A program made the position numbers and the translations under genes. Shown piece by piece: positions 16,044-24,739 of a stretch of 64,000 nt of DNA. Where the stretch lies: the NCBI GenBank assembly GCA_965248815.1, contig CBDFKK010000008.1:1860001-1924000 (forward strand), written 5' to 3'. The DNA is from CBDFKK01 sp965248815 (GTDB taxonomy: Bacteria; Pseudomonadota; Alphaproteobacteria; SMXP01). Below the pieces are notes generated by a model, which did not search any database, was not told the origin of the DNA, and saw nothing but the letters and a program-made list of their open reading frames with translations. Numbering within the stretch: position 1 is the stretch's first letter; each line of letters opens with the position of its first letter.

Positions 16044-17255
16044 CTACTTCCTATTCCGCGCAGCCAACAACCTGAGGCGTAAGGCGTTGAGCTTGATAAA
16101 ACCCTCGGCATCTTTTTGATCGTAGACGTCGTCTTCTTCGAAGGTGACGTGATCCTCCGAATATAAAGAGTAAGGCGAGGCGCGCCCGACAACAGAGGCG
16201 CTGCCTTTGTAAAGCTTGAGCCGCACGGTGCCGGTGACCAGTTCCTGACTCTTGTCGATCAGTGCCTGCAGCATTTCCCGCTCAGGCGAAAACCAAAAGC
16301 CGTTATAGATGAGCTCGGCGTAGCGGGGCATGAGATCGTCTTTCAAATGAGCAGCACCACCGTCAAGGGTCACTTGTTCGATGCCCCGGTGCGCCGCGAG
16401 CAGGACAGTCCCGCCGGGCGTTTCGTAAATGCCGCGGGACTTCATGCCGACGAAGCGGTTTTCCAACAGATCGAGCCGGCCGATGCCATTGTCGCCGCCA
16501 AGCTCGTTGAGCTTGGCAAGGAGCGCCGCCGGCGTGAGCTTTGTACCGTCGACGCTCACGGCATCGCCTTGTTCAAATCCAATCTCGACATAAGTCGGCG
16601 TGTCAGGTGCTTGTTCCGGATCGACCGAGCGCTGATAAACGTGCGCCGGCGCTTCTTGATTGGGATCTTCGAGCGCTTTGCCTTCGCTTGACGTGTGCAA
16701 CAAATTGGCGTCGGTCGAAAAAGGCGCTTCGCCTCTTTTGTCTTTAGGAACTTGGATCTGATGTTTTTCCGCAAAGGCGATGAGGTCGGCGCGGGAATTA
16801 AACTCCCATTCGCGCCACGGCGATATGATCTTTATGTCGGGCTCGAGGGCGTAATAGCTCAGCTCGAAACGCACCTGGTCGTTGCCCTTACCGGTGGCGC
16901 CATGGGCGACGGCGTCGGCGCCGACTTCGCGCGCGATTTCGATTTGTCGCTTGGCGATAAGTGGCCGCGCGATCGAGGTGCCGAGAAGATAAACCCCTTC
17001 ATAGACCGCGTTGGCCCGGAACATGGGGAAGACGTAATCGCGGACAAAGTCCTCGCGCAGATCCTCGATATAGATCTCCTTGATGCCGTGCCGCTCCGCG
17101 TTTTTCCGGGCGGGCTCGAGCTCTTCACCTTGGCCGAGGTCGGCCGTAAACGTCACCACTTCGCAGCCGTAGGTTTCCTGCAGCCATTTGAGAATGATCG
17201 AGGTATCAAGGCCGCCGGAATAGGCCAGCACGACTTTCTTGATCTTTTGCGCCAT
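16044..17255 (-). CDS. argG: Argininosuccinate synthase
   Basis: Joins citrulline and aspartate with ATP to argininosuccinate in arginine synthesis. 403 aa from ATG 17255 (the longer upstream frame has no family similarity). MAQKIKKVVLAYSGGLDTSI holds the ATP-pyrophosphatase P-loop SGGLDTS. Further family stretches are VAHGATGKGNDQVRFEL and ISPWREWEF. Frame intact and length normal. A divergent secreted-protein gene starts 145 bp upstream. Confidence 0.97.
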   Translation of the reverse strand: MAQKIKKVVLAYSGGLDTSIILKWLQETYGCEVVTFTADLGQGEELEPARKNAERHGIKEIYIEDLREDFVRDYVFPMFRANAVYEGVYLLGTSIARPLIAKRQIEIAREVGADAVAHGATGKGNDQVRFELSYYALEPDIKIISPWREWEFNSRADLIAFAEKHQIQVPKDKRGEAPFSTDANLLHTSSEGKALEDPNQEAPAHVYQRSVDPEQAPDTPTYVEIGFEQGDAVSVDGTKLTPAALLAKLNELGGDNGIGRLDLLENRFVGMKSRGIYETPGGTVLLAAHRGIEQVTLDGGAAHLKDDLMPRYAELIYNGFWFSPEREMLQALIDKSQELVTGTVRLKLYKGSASVVGRASPYSLYSEDHVTFEEDDVYDQKDAEGFIKLNALRLRLLAARNRK

Positions 17256-17400
17256 TGCATGTGTCCCGGTTGCCCTTTTGGGGGCTGGTCTTGGCGGCGC
17301 ACTATAGGCAAAAACAGAGGGAGGGCAAGCACTGCCACACTCCCGCCACATGGGCGCAGTGCAATGGGCGCCCGCCGCCACGGCTCTTGGAGGTTGCTGT

Positions 17401-17826
17401 ATGGTTCGCTCCAGCATCTATCTATTTCTCTTGATCCTTGCGTCACCGGCTGTGGCGTCGGACGTGCCGCGCTTCATATCTTGCGACGCCGAGGTGGAAC
17501 GGACATGCACTGCAGGGGGCTGTACCGAACTCCAAGATCCACCAATGGAACTGACGGTCGATCTCTTGGAGGGCGTGGGAAATTTTTGTCTTTATACGTT
17601 TTGTGGCGAGATGGACGGTGAGCTTTCGTCTCAAGGCGGCGGCGTACTCAACGGCCCCTTAGTTGTCATTGCCACCATCAACGACGAGACGGGTCTCATG
17701 CGTTACCAGGCCTCGTTCGATGCGAAGAAACTGACCTTTTCGGTTTTTACGGCGTCGGGCGATGAAGTCACAGCCTATGCAGGAACTTGCGAGCCGCGCG
17801 AGTCTCTTGATGCAGAGCAATACTGA
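17401..17826 (+). CDS. Secreted hypothetical protein
   Basis: 141 aa with signal peptide MVRSSIYLFLLILASPAVAS. The mature part has seven Cys, several close together (ISCDAEVERTCTAGGCTELQ), suggesting disulfide pairing in the periplasm. ATG 17401 is preceded by TTGGAGG. It is divergent to argG. No family recognised; short exported Cys proteins of this type are common in alphaproteobacteria. Confidence 0.65.
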   Translation: MVRSSIYLFLLILASPAVASDVPRFISCDAEVERTCTAGGCTELQDPPMELTVDLLEGVGNFCLYTFCGEMDGELSSQGGGVLNGPLVVIATINDETGLMRYQASFDAKKLTFSVFTASGDEVTAYAGTCEPRESLDAEQY

Positions 17827-17904
17827 CCACCCCCTCACCCCTCCCTCTCCGCCTGACAGGGGGAGAGGATGTCCCGAACGAAGGGAGGACAGGTGAGGGG
17901 GTCG
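17825..17904. repeat. GC-rich inverted repeat (CCCCTCACCCC type)
   Basis: GACCACCCCCTCACCCCTCC on one side and GGACAGGTGAGGGGGTCGTGG on the other, with inner CTCTCC/GGAGAG, form an 80-nt imperfect palindrome starting at the stop of the preceding gene. It is a widespread alphaproteobacterial intergenic repeat type and may also serve as a terminator. Confidence 0.7.
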
Positions 17905-17968
17905 TGGATTGAGTCCCTTCCCTATGGCAAGCTTCGATCATGAGCAAAAATCTGCGACCAATCCTGTG

Positions 17969-19486
17969 ATGGCCATATGTATAAGAGGCGTTTCGCTTGC
18001 GTTTTGCGTTGTAGGTGCGATTGCAATCGCGGGCCCGGCCCGAGCGCAATCCGATCAAACCCTGCGCATGGGCCTGTCTGAGCTCTCGCCAACCTTTGGA
18101 AATCCCTACCACTATACCGGCCGGCCCTATATTTACACGCTCGCAGCAACATTCGATGGCCTCACGCGTCTCGATGAAGACGGCAATTTGCAGCCGTGGC
18201 TGGCGGTGTCTTGGGAACGGTTGGACGAGCTGCGCTGGCAGTTTCGGTTGCGGGACGACGTCATTTTTTCAAATGGAACTCCTTTTACTTCTGATGCAGT
18301 CGTCACCGTTGTCCACTATTTAAAAAGTGAAGAGGCCGTCGTCGATGTGGCGGGGCGCTACTTTAAGTTTTTGAAAGGCGCCCGCGCGATTGATCCGCAC
18401 ACGGTGGAAATCGAAACCCTGACGCCGCGGCCCGATCTGCCTCGTAATTTGCCTCTGATGTATATGGTGGAGCCGAACTTATGGCGCGAGCTCGGCCGTG
18501 AGGGCTTTGCGGAAGTCCCTGTCGGAACCGGCCCGTTCAAAGTTGATCGCTATGACGGCAATAACAAAGTCACGCTATCGGCCTTTGAAAAGAGTTGGCG
18601 CCCGCCAAAACTTGCGCGCGTTGAAATCACAGCCATGTCGGACATGGCGGCCCGGGTTCAGGCGATTCAAGCGGGCTCGCTTGATTTGGTTATGGCGCTG
18701 GGACCGGAAGAAGCGAGTGCGGTAGAAGCGGCCGGTGCCGTCTCCCACGCCTGGCTTGACGGTTCCCTGTGGGCGATTAATTTCATTTCCGAGCGCAGCC
18801 CGCCGCTCCAAGACGTTCGCGTGCGCAAAGCAATCAATCTTGCGGTTAATCGCGCGCCGCTCACGGAGATTCTTCTCCAAGGGGTGTCTCATCCGGCGAC
18901 GCAGCCGGCTTCGCGCAAGATCTTCGGATACAACCCCGATTTGCCGCCGATCCCTTATGACCTGGACGAGGCGCGGCGCCTCATGGCGGACGCCGGCTAT
19001 GGGGATGGCTTCACGCTTAATGTCGAAGGTGTCGTGGGCACGGGCCCCGGCGACGGGCTTGTGTATCAGTTGATCGCACAAGACTTGTCCAAGATCGGCA
19101 TCACCATGAACTTCGAAATCAGTCCCGTTGCCCGGTTGGTGCGCAACGCCGTCCAAGGCGGCTGGAAAGGCGAAGCGTTCGGCCTTAATTACGAGTTTCA
19201 ACCAAGTTTCGATGCGTTACGCGCCCTCGAAAACCATTCGTGCTGGTGGTCACATCCTTGGTATTGCGACGAGCGCATCACGCCGGTGATGGATGAGGCG
19301 CGTGCGGAGTTTGATCCAGAGCGTGCTTTGGCTTTGCGACAACAGGTCATGGCATTTTACCGCAACGAATATGCATCGCTTTTCCTCTACGAAACGCCGC
19401 GCTTTGCTGGCTCGACGCCCCGGCTCAAAAACTTCAAAGTTGTCAACTATTACATCGACTATTCAGTGCTCGAACTCGCTCCGTAG
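17969..19486 (+). CDS. ABC transporter substrate-binding protein, family 5
   Basis: Periplasmic solute-binding protein of the peptide/nickel (SBP_bac_5) type, 505 aa. From ATG 17969 the signal peptide ends in GPARA. A longer frame reaches TTG 17909 and ATG 17924, but those would put acidic residues ahead of the signal. Core stretches are LAATFDGLTRLDEDGNLQPW, SWERLDELRWQFRLRDDVIF and VRKAINLAVNRAPL. No permease or ATPase genes are adjacent, so it is an orphan binding protein. The ligand could be a peptide, opine or other solute. Confidence 0.88.
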   Translation: MAICIRGVSLAFCVVGAIAIAGPARAQSDQTLRMGLSELSPTFGNPYHYTGRPYIYTLAATFDGLTRLDEDGNLQPWLAVSWERLDELRWQFRLRDDVIFSNGTPFTSDAVVTVVHYLKSEEAVVDVAGRYFKFLKGARAIDPHTVEIETLTPRPDLPRNLPLMYMVEPNLWRELGREGFAEVPVGTGPFKVDRYDGNNKVTLSAFEKSWRPPKLARVEITAMSDMAARVQAIQAGSLDLVMALGPEEASAVEAAGAVSHAWLDGSLWAINFISERSPPLQDVRVRKAINLAVNRAPLTEILLQGVSHPATQPASRKIFGYNPDLPPIPYDLDEARRLMADAGYGDGFTLNVEGVVGTGPGDGLVYQLIAQDLSKIGITMNFEISPVARLVRNAVQGGWKGEAFGLNYEFQPSFDALRALENHSCWWSHPWYCDERITPVMDEARAEFDPERALALRQQVMAFYRNEYASLFLYETPRFAGSTPRLKNFKVVNYYIDYSVLELAP

Positions 19487-19493
19487 ACATTAG

Positions 19494-19676
19494 GCGTCAT
19501 CCCGGACAAGCACGAGCAAAGCGAGTGCGCGATCCGGGATCCATGTGCATCACTGTTGATACCGGTCAAAGATCTACTCATAGATCATGACGCAATCGCC
19601 CATGGATTCCAGATCGTAAGGCTCGCGCGCCAAAATCCTAGGGATTTTGGGCTCGCCTAACGTCCGGAATGACGCA
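19494..19676. repeat. Palindromic intergenic repeats R2 (two units)
   Basis: Unit one: GTCATCCCGGACAAG...GATCCGGGATCCATG (19497-19545). Unit two: CCCATGGATTCCAGATCG...ACGTCCGGAATGACGC (19599-19675), containing hairpin CCAAAATCC-TAG-GGATTTTGG. Both lie between convergent genes. Copies with the same edges occur at 46185 and 50876. Confidence 0.75.
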
Positions 19677-19691
19677 TTTGGTTTTGCCAGG

Positions 19692-20882
19692 CTACGAACC
19701 CGTGCGCCGCTCGGACGCGCGCTGCTTGATGCTGGTGGATTTGAGTTGTCCGCAGGCGGCCATGATGTCGCGCCCGCGCGGCGTGCGAATGGGGCTGGCA
19801 TAGCCCGCTTTCATCAGAACGTCGGAAAAGGCTTCGATTTGTTCCCAGTCCGAACATTCAAAGGGCGCGCCCGGCCAAGGGTTGAAGGGAATGAGATTGA
19901 CTTTGGCGGGAATGCCCTTGAGCAGGCGCACGAGTTGTTTGGCGTCGGCGATGCTGTCGTTGACGTCTTTGAGCATGACGTATTCGAACGTGATCCGCTT
20001 TGAATTAGCGAGCCCGGGATAATTCCGGCACGCGTTCATGAGTTCTGCGAGCGGGTATTTTTTGTTCAGCGGGACGAGTTGATCGCGCACTTCGTCGCGC
20101 ACGCCATGGAGCGAAATCGCCAGCATGACACCGATTTCTGCGCCGCAACGTTCGATCTCCGGAACTACCCCAGCGGTCGACAATGTAATGCGCCGTTTTG
20201 AAATGGCGATGCCCTCGCCGTCGCTCGCGATGTGAATTGCTTGCTTGACGTTATCGAAATTGTATAGCGGCTCGCCCATCCCCATCATGACGACGTTAGT
20301 GATGGCGCGGTTGGCCTCGGATCGGACACCGATCTCTGGCCAGTCCACAAGTTCGTCGCGTGCGACTAGGAGCTGGCCGATAATTTCTTCGGTGGTCAAA
20401 TTTCGCACCAGGCGCTGCGTCCCCGTGTGACAAAACGTGCAGGTCAGAGTGCAGCCCACTTGTGACGAGACACAGAGCGTGCCCCGGTTTTCTTCGGGAA
20501 TATAAACCGTTTCGAATTCCACGCCGGGTCCGGCGCGCATCAGCCATTTGCGCGTGCCGTCGTTTGAAACTTGCCGCGTCACGATTTCAGGCCGCGCCAG
20601 CGTGCAGGTCTCTTTCAGGGCGGCTTGCAAGTCCTTCGACACGTTCGTCATATCATCGAAGGTGCAAGCGCCGCGAAAGTAGGCCCAATGCCAAATCTGA
20701 TTGGCGCGCATATTGAGTGCGCGCTCCGGCACGCCAATACGCTTTAGCGTTTCCTGGAGCTCACTTCGGGTTTGCCCGATGAGATGAACCGGCGCTGCGT
20801 TTGGTTCAGCGCTGGTGCTCGACGACCGGGGTGCATCGAAGCCATCCGGCTTGCGCGGGTCATGGTGCTGTTCAACGGACAC
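19692..20882 (-). CDS. rlmN: 23S rRNA (adenine2503-C2)-methyltransferase RlmN
   Basis: Radical-SAM enzyme methylating C2 of A2503 in 23S rRNA and A37 of some tRNAs. The iron-sulfur motif CTLTCTFC gives Cys144, Cys148 and Cys151. VSSQVGCTLTCTFCHTGTQ and VVMMGMGEPLYN are family-diagnostic, and RGRDIMAACGQLKS carries the methyl-carrying Cys near the C-terminus. The 396-aa length is normal. An IalB-family gene follows upstream in the same orientation, an arrangement often seen in Hyphomicrobiales. Confidence 0.97.
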   Translation of the reverse strand: MSVEQHHDPRKPDGFDAPRSSSTSAEPNAAPVHLIGQTRSELQETLKRIGVPERALNMRANQIWHWAYFRGACTFDDMTNVSKDLQAALKETCTLARPEIVTRQVSNDGTRKWLMRAGPGVEFETVYIPEENRGTLCVSSQVGCTLTCTFCHTGTQRLVRNLTTEEIIGQLLVARDELVDWPEIGVRSEANRAITNVVMMGMGEPLYNFDNVKQAIHIASDGEGIAISKRRITLSTAGVVPEIERCGAEIGVMLAISLHGVRDEVRDQLVPLNKKYPLAELMNACRNYPGLANSKRITFEYVMLKDVNDSIADAKQLVRLLKGIPAKVNLIPFNPWPGAPFECSDWEQIEAFSDVLMKAGYASPIRTPRGRDIMAACGQLKSTSIKQRASERRTGS

Positions 20883-20945
20883 GGCGTCCCCACACGTCCG
20901 GCGGCCCCAACCGGCTATTTGTTATGGCTTGAGTTGCTTCAAGCC

Positions 20946-21464
20946 CTAGCTGCAAGACGAGTTGATTTGATTGATCGCCGCCGTGATGCCCGAAAGCGAA
21001 ATGCGATACTCGGTTGCCGTGCCGCGGGCCGATGTTGCCTTAACGCGCATCGAGCTTCCTCGCCTCATGGCGTTAAGCAGCGCCTGCTCATCGCCGCGAT
21101 CGCGCAGCCAAGCCCCATTGTTGTTCGTGAAGAGTTCCCACTTGGTCGATCCCACTTCGACCACGGCTTTACTGTTCTCTTTGAACGTATAACCGGTGAG
21201 CACGCTCGGCTCGCCGCTCACTTTTTGTGAGCTCCAATTCGTCACCATGAAAAAGACGTCGCCATGATCGACGCTATTGGGCAACTTTTCTTCGGGTGAA
21301 GCGACGGCAAAACATATGAGCTGACCGTTTTCCGAAAGAGAGTAGGCGCTCCAATCTTTAAACGTGCCCAAGGATGTCGGCGTTTCGGCAAGCGCAGCGC
21401 TCAGTCCAGCAAGACTTGAAAGGAGGGCCGCAGAGAAGATGATTACAGCTGACTTGAACTTCAT
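20946..21464 (-). CDS. Invasion-associated locus B (IalB) family protein
   Basis: 172-aa exported protein (PF06776). MKFKSAVIIFSAALLSSLAG begins the signal peptide, and TPTSLGTFKDWSAYSL opens the mature domain, matching the usual F-x-DW-x-V/A-Y start. The family's single Cys after the first strand (QLICFAVASP) and a C-terminal Cys are present. ATG 21464 is chosen over 21476 and 21482 because the signal peptide fits best and GAG precedes it. IalB proteins are periplasmic and named from Bartonella, but they are common in free-living relatives. Confidence 0.85.
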   Translation of the reverse strand: MKFKSAVIIFSAALLSSLAGLSAALAETPTSLGTFKDWSAYSLSENGQLICFAVASPEEKLPNSVDHGDVFFMVTNWSSQKVSGEPSVLTGYTFKENSKAVVEVGSTKWELFTNNNGAWLRDRGDEQALLNAMRRGSSMRVKATSARGTATEYRISLSGITAAINQINSSCS

Positions 21465-21544
21465 GATGTCACTCATGTCCATCGGTTTATTGTTGTGATG
21501 ATCTCAGTGTCTTCTGATTCAGTTTTCAAATCCTTAACAAAAAA

Positions 21545-21763
21545 TTATGGCTCGAATTTGTCCCGCGTGCCGATGTTGATTGTCGGATCATAGCAGGATT
21601 TTGGCCCGCACTTCTGACGAAAATGTGGCAAGGCTGCTGGTGTACATCCATGATTCAATAAATCATTGAAATGCTCCAGGTTCTTAGTTTGGCCGCGTTT
21701 TCGGATGGAAAACCGGACCCGTTCGGCGTATCCGCCTAAGTCCAGAAAACGCTCTTGCATCAT
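21545..21763 (-). CDS. Small hypothetical protein coupled to TrmH-type gene
   Basis: 72 aa beginning MMQERFLDLGGYAERVRFSI. ATG 21763 overlaps the TGA of the upstream methyltransferase (ATGA), so it is very likely translated by coupling. The second half contains two Cys near the end (CGPKSCYDP) in a basic context. No family recognised. The gene may be specific to this lineage. Confidence 0.5.
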   Translation of the reverse strand: MMQERFLDLGGYAERVRFSIRKRGQTKNLEHFNDLLNHGCTPAALPHFRQKCGPKSCYDPTINIGTRDKFEP

Positions 21764-22296
21764 GAACGTGGGATCGGGGGCACGGCGGGGTGCTCCCATT
21801 CGCTAAGTTCTGGCGCGGCCGGCCGCGTTCCTGGCATGACGGGCCGCTCGCCAAATCGGGTTGAGCTGAGAAGCCGGTCATACATGACCAGGGCCCCGGC
21901 CATACCGACATTGATGCAGAATTTGGTCGGGATTTTGATGACGTCATGACAGCGTGCCAAAAGCTCAGGCGACAGCTCCCCGCGTTCCGGCCCCAGCACA
22001 TAGGCGGCTGTACCGGGATGGCGGTAGCGCGGCAACTCAGTTGCCTCATCCAGCAACTCGACCCCAACCAGCGCGCACTTGCGGGGTATGACCAAGGCTT
22101 CCACATCCGGCCACTCGTAGAACGGCACGCTCCCCGCCGCATGGGAGGTGTCGGCTCTCTGACCCTCACGATGCTGGTAATTCGCTCCTATAGTAAAGAC
22201 AAAGCTGGCGCCGAATGCATTGGCGGCCCGGAACAGACTGCCCGCATTCATCGGTTTGCTGATCCCTTCAACGCCAATCCCGAAATAACCCCGCAT
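21760..22296 (-). CDS. TrmH/SpoU-family RNA methyltransferase
   Basis: SPOUT-class 2'-O-methyltransferase of 178 aa that likely modifies tRNA or rRNA. Motif stretches are GISKPMNAGSLFRAANAFGA (motif 1, with the N-x-G-x-x-R core), AYVLGPERGELSPELL (motif 2) and IPTKFCINVGMAGALVMYDR (motif 3). ATG 22296 is preceded by GAGGG 8 nt away. An upstream in-frame ATG at 22326 lacks an SD. The C-terminal Pro-rich tail is variable in the family. The target nucleotide is not predictable here. Confidence 0.88.
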   Translation of the reverse strand: MRGYFGIGVEGISKPMNAGSLFRAANAFGASFVFTIGANYQHREGQRADTSHAAGSVPFYEWPDVEALVIPRKCALVGVELLDEATELPRYRHPGTAAYVLGPERGELSPELLARCHDVIKIPTKFCINVGMAGALVMYDRLLSSTRFGERPVMPGTRPAAPELSEWEHPAVPPIPRS

Positions 22297-22376
22297 GTCA
22301 CGACCCTCACTGGATGGCTCGGCCATAATGGTGTAGCGATGTCGCTGCTCAAGGTCAAAACTGCAAGGGATCGATC

Positions 22377-23378
22377 ATGAAAGCCGTACTTTGCAAAGAA
22401 TTCGGTCCGCCGGAAAGTTTGGTCGTGGGCGAGGTTGATCCACCGAAAGGGGGGTCCCATGACGTCCTCATTACTGTCAAAGCGGCCGGGGTCAACTTTC
22501 CCGACGTTTTAATCATCAAGGATCAATACCAGTTCAAGCCCCCTTTGCCGTTTACGCCAGGGGGCGAAGTGGCGGGTGTGGTCAGCGGTGTGGGCGCTAA
22601 GGTTAAAGACTTTGCGCCGGGCGATCGTGTGCTCGCATCACCGGGCGTCGGCGGTTTTGCCGAAGAAGTTGCAGTTCACGCCGACAAAGTAGCAGCTATC
22701 CCCGATCAGATGCCGTTTGAGCCGGCATCTGCTTTGGTCTTTACATATGGCACGTCGCAACATGCCCTGAAGGACCGGGCGCAGCTCAAGCCCGGCGAAA
22801 ATTTGTTGGTGTTGGGGTCGGCAGGCGGGGTCGGCCTATCGGCCGTCGAAATCGGTAAAGCCATGGGCGCGCGGGTCATTGTGGCCGCCTCGTCTGAAGA
22901 AAAACTTGCGGTCACTCGTGAGCACGGCGCGGATGCCACCATTCTTTATCCTGCCGGCGCGCTTGACCGGGATCAGCAGAAAGCCTTCTCGGCCGAAATT
23001 AAAGCGCAAACCGAAAACAACGGCGCCGACGTAATCTACGATCCTGTCGGCGGTGATTATTCCGAGCCCGCGCTCAGGGCGACCAATTGGGAAGGACGCT
23101 ATTTGGTGATCGGATTTGCAGCCGGACCGATTCCCAAAGTTCCGCTCAACTTGGCGTTGCTTAAAGGTTGTCAAATCGTCGGCGTATTTTGGGGCTCGTT
23201 TGCGGCGCGCGAACCTGAGCGCAATAGACAAAACATCCGTGAGCTGATGGATTTGTATGTCGAGGGCAAGATTCGCCCGCACATTTCAGCAACGTTTACT
23301 TTCGACGATGCCGCCGCGGCCCTCAACACACTGGCGGAGCGCCGCGTGAAGGGCAAGATCGTTCTTGTGCCGGGGTAG
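22377..23378 (+). CDS. NADPH:quinone oxidoreductase, zinc-independent MDR family
   Basis: 333-aa medium-chain dehydrogenase/reductase of the Qor type, reducing quinones or enones with NADPH. MKAVLCKEFGPPESLVVGEV is the classic start. VKAAGVNFPDVLIIKDQYQ covers the catalytic-domain entry and LVLGSAGGVGLSAVEIGKAM is the nucleotide-binding loop. The structural-zinc Cys cluster of ADHs is absent, as expected. The serine hydrolase gene starts two bases after its stop, so both are one operon. Confidence 0.9.
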   Translation: MKAVLCKEFGPPESLVVGEVDPPKGGSHDVLITVKAAGVNFPDVLIIKDQYQFKPPLPFTPGGEVAGVVSGVGAKVKDFAPGDRVLASPGVGGFAEEVAVHADKVAAIPDQMPFEPASALVFTYGTSQHALKDRAQLKPGENLLVLGSAGGVGLSAVEIGKAMGARVIVAASSEEKLAVTREHGADATILYPAGALDRDQQKAFSAEIKAQTENNGADVIYDPVGGDYSEPALRATNWEGRYLVIGFAAGPIPKVPLNLALLKGCQIVGVFWGSFAAREPERNRQNIRELMDLYVEGKIRPHISATFTFDDAAAALNTLAERRVKGKIVLVPG

Positions 23379-23380
23379 CT

Positions 23381-24631
23381 TTGACTAAGGTCTCGCACAC
23401 GATTTCTTCAGGTAGTCTTATTCAGGGGCAATGTGCGGCGCCGTTCGCGCGTGTATTTGAGGCGTTTGCTGCAAACTTCGAAGACGGCCATGAAGTGGGC
23501 GCAAGCATATGCGTGATCCGTAAAGGCGCCGTCGTCGTAGACCTTTGGGGCGGCCGCAAATCTAAAGATTCTGATCATCCGTGGACAGAGCAAACACTTG
23601 CGGTCATTTTTTCGGCGACCAAGGGTGCCGTCGCGCTTTGTGCCCATCTTCTGGCGTCGCGAGGAAGGCTTGAGTTGGAAGCCCCGGTCTCGACGTATTG
23701 GCCGGAATTTGCGCAAGGTGGCAAAGAGCAAATTACCGTATCGATGTTGCTTAATCACTCTGCGGGCGTGCCTGCGGTGCGGGAAAAGGTCAAGCGCGAC
23801 GGCCTGTATGACTGGGACTATATGTGCGATCTCATCGCGCGCGAGACGCCCTTTTGGGAACCCGGCACACGCTCCGGATACCACGGACTGACATTCGGCT
23901 GGCTCGTCGGCGAAATCGTGCGCCGGGTTAGCGGTCAATCCCTCGGCGATTTCTTTAGGAGTGAAATTGCAGCGCCGCTCGGCCTCGACTTTTGGATCGG
24001 CCTACCTGAGCGTGAAGAGCCGCGCGTTGCGCTGGCAATTCCGAACCGTCCCCGCGCACGCGATCCACAAAGCGACTTTCTAAAAGCTGTGCTCACGGAA
24101 CCTCAATCGCCGGCCTCGCTCTTTTCTCTCAACACCGGCGCTGCCAATCCGCATACGCGCGCCTTTCGCGCCGCGGAGCTTGGCTCCATGGGAGGCGTCA
24201 CGAATGCGCGCGGGCTCGCGGGTCTCTACGCGCCGCTCGCGAACGGCGGTGAGTGGCGCGGCGTGACATTGTTTGATGATAAAGCGATTGCCCGCATGGC
24301 AGCAGTGTCGATGGAAAGCGATCGCGACGAGACCCTGCTCATGCCCATGCGCTTTGCCTTAGGTTTTGTCAAAGCAATCGACAATCGCACTCTACAAGCC
24401 GATCCGCCTACGGAGAGTTTGATTATGAGCGAAGCGGCATTCGGACATCCTGGCCGGGGTGGGTCCATCGGCTTCGCCGATCCAGAGCGCGGCTTTAGCT
24501 TCGGCTATGTCATGAACAATTTGGGACAAGGCGTCCTGGTCAACGAACGCGGCCAACGCCTAATTGATGCAGCTTACGCCTGTGTCTATGCCAAATCCGC
24601 GAAGAAACCCGCCTTAGGTTATCCGCCTTGA
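23381..24631 (+). CDS. Serine hydrolase, class C beta-lactamase/EstB-like
   Basis: Family VIII esterase/beta-lactamase-fold hydrolase, 416 aa, with a probable TTG start two bases after the oxidoreductase stop. The nucleophile motif S-x-x-K is seen as FSATKGAVAL and the Tyr motif as SGYHGLTFGWLVGEIVRR. GASICVIRKGAVVVDLWGG is the usual family opening. A final GHPGRGGSIGFADPERG lies near the W/HGG position. There is no signal peptide, so it is cytoplasmic and more likely an esterase than a resistance enzyme. Confidence 0.87.
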   Translation: MTKVSHTISSGSLIQGQCAAPFARVFEAFAANFEDGHEVGASICVIRKGAVVVDLWGGRKSKDSDHPWTEQTLAVIFSATKGAVALCAHLLASRGRLELEAPVSTYWPEFAQGGKEQITVSMLLNHSAGVPAVREKVKRDGLYDWDYMCDLIARETPFWEPGTRSGYHGLTFGWLVGEIVRRVSGQSLGDFFRSEIAAPLGLDFWIGLPEREEPRVALAIPNRPRARDPQSDFLKAVLTEPQSPASLFSLNTGAANPHTRAFRAAELGSMGGVTNARGLAGLYAPLANGGEWRGVTLFDDKAIARMAAVSMESDRDETLLMPMRFALGFVKAIDNRTLQADPPTESLIMSEAAFGHPGRGGSIGFADPERGFSFGYVMNNLGQGVLVNERGQRLIDAAYACVYAKSAKKPALGYPP

Positions 24632-24739
24632 GGTGAAGTCAAGACATTGTGCCTGGCGCTTGCCGGTCGAAGCGACTAACGTTTGCATCAATTGAAAGAG
24701 AAGCTGGAAGCGTTACGGCAAAGATTAAAGGGGCGAGTT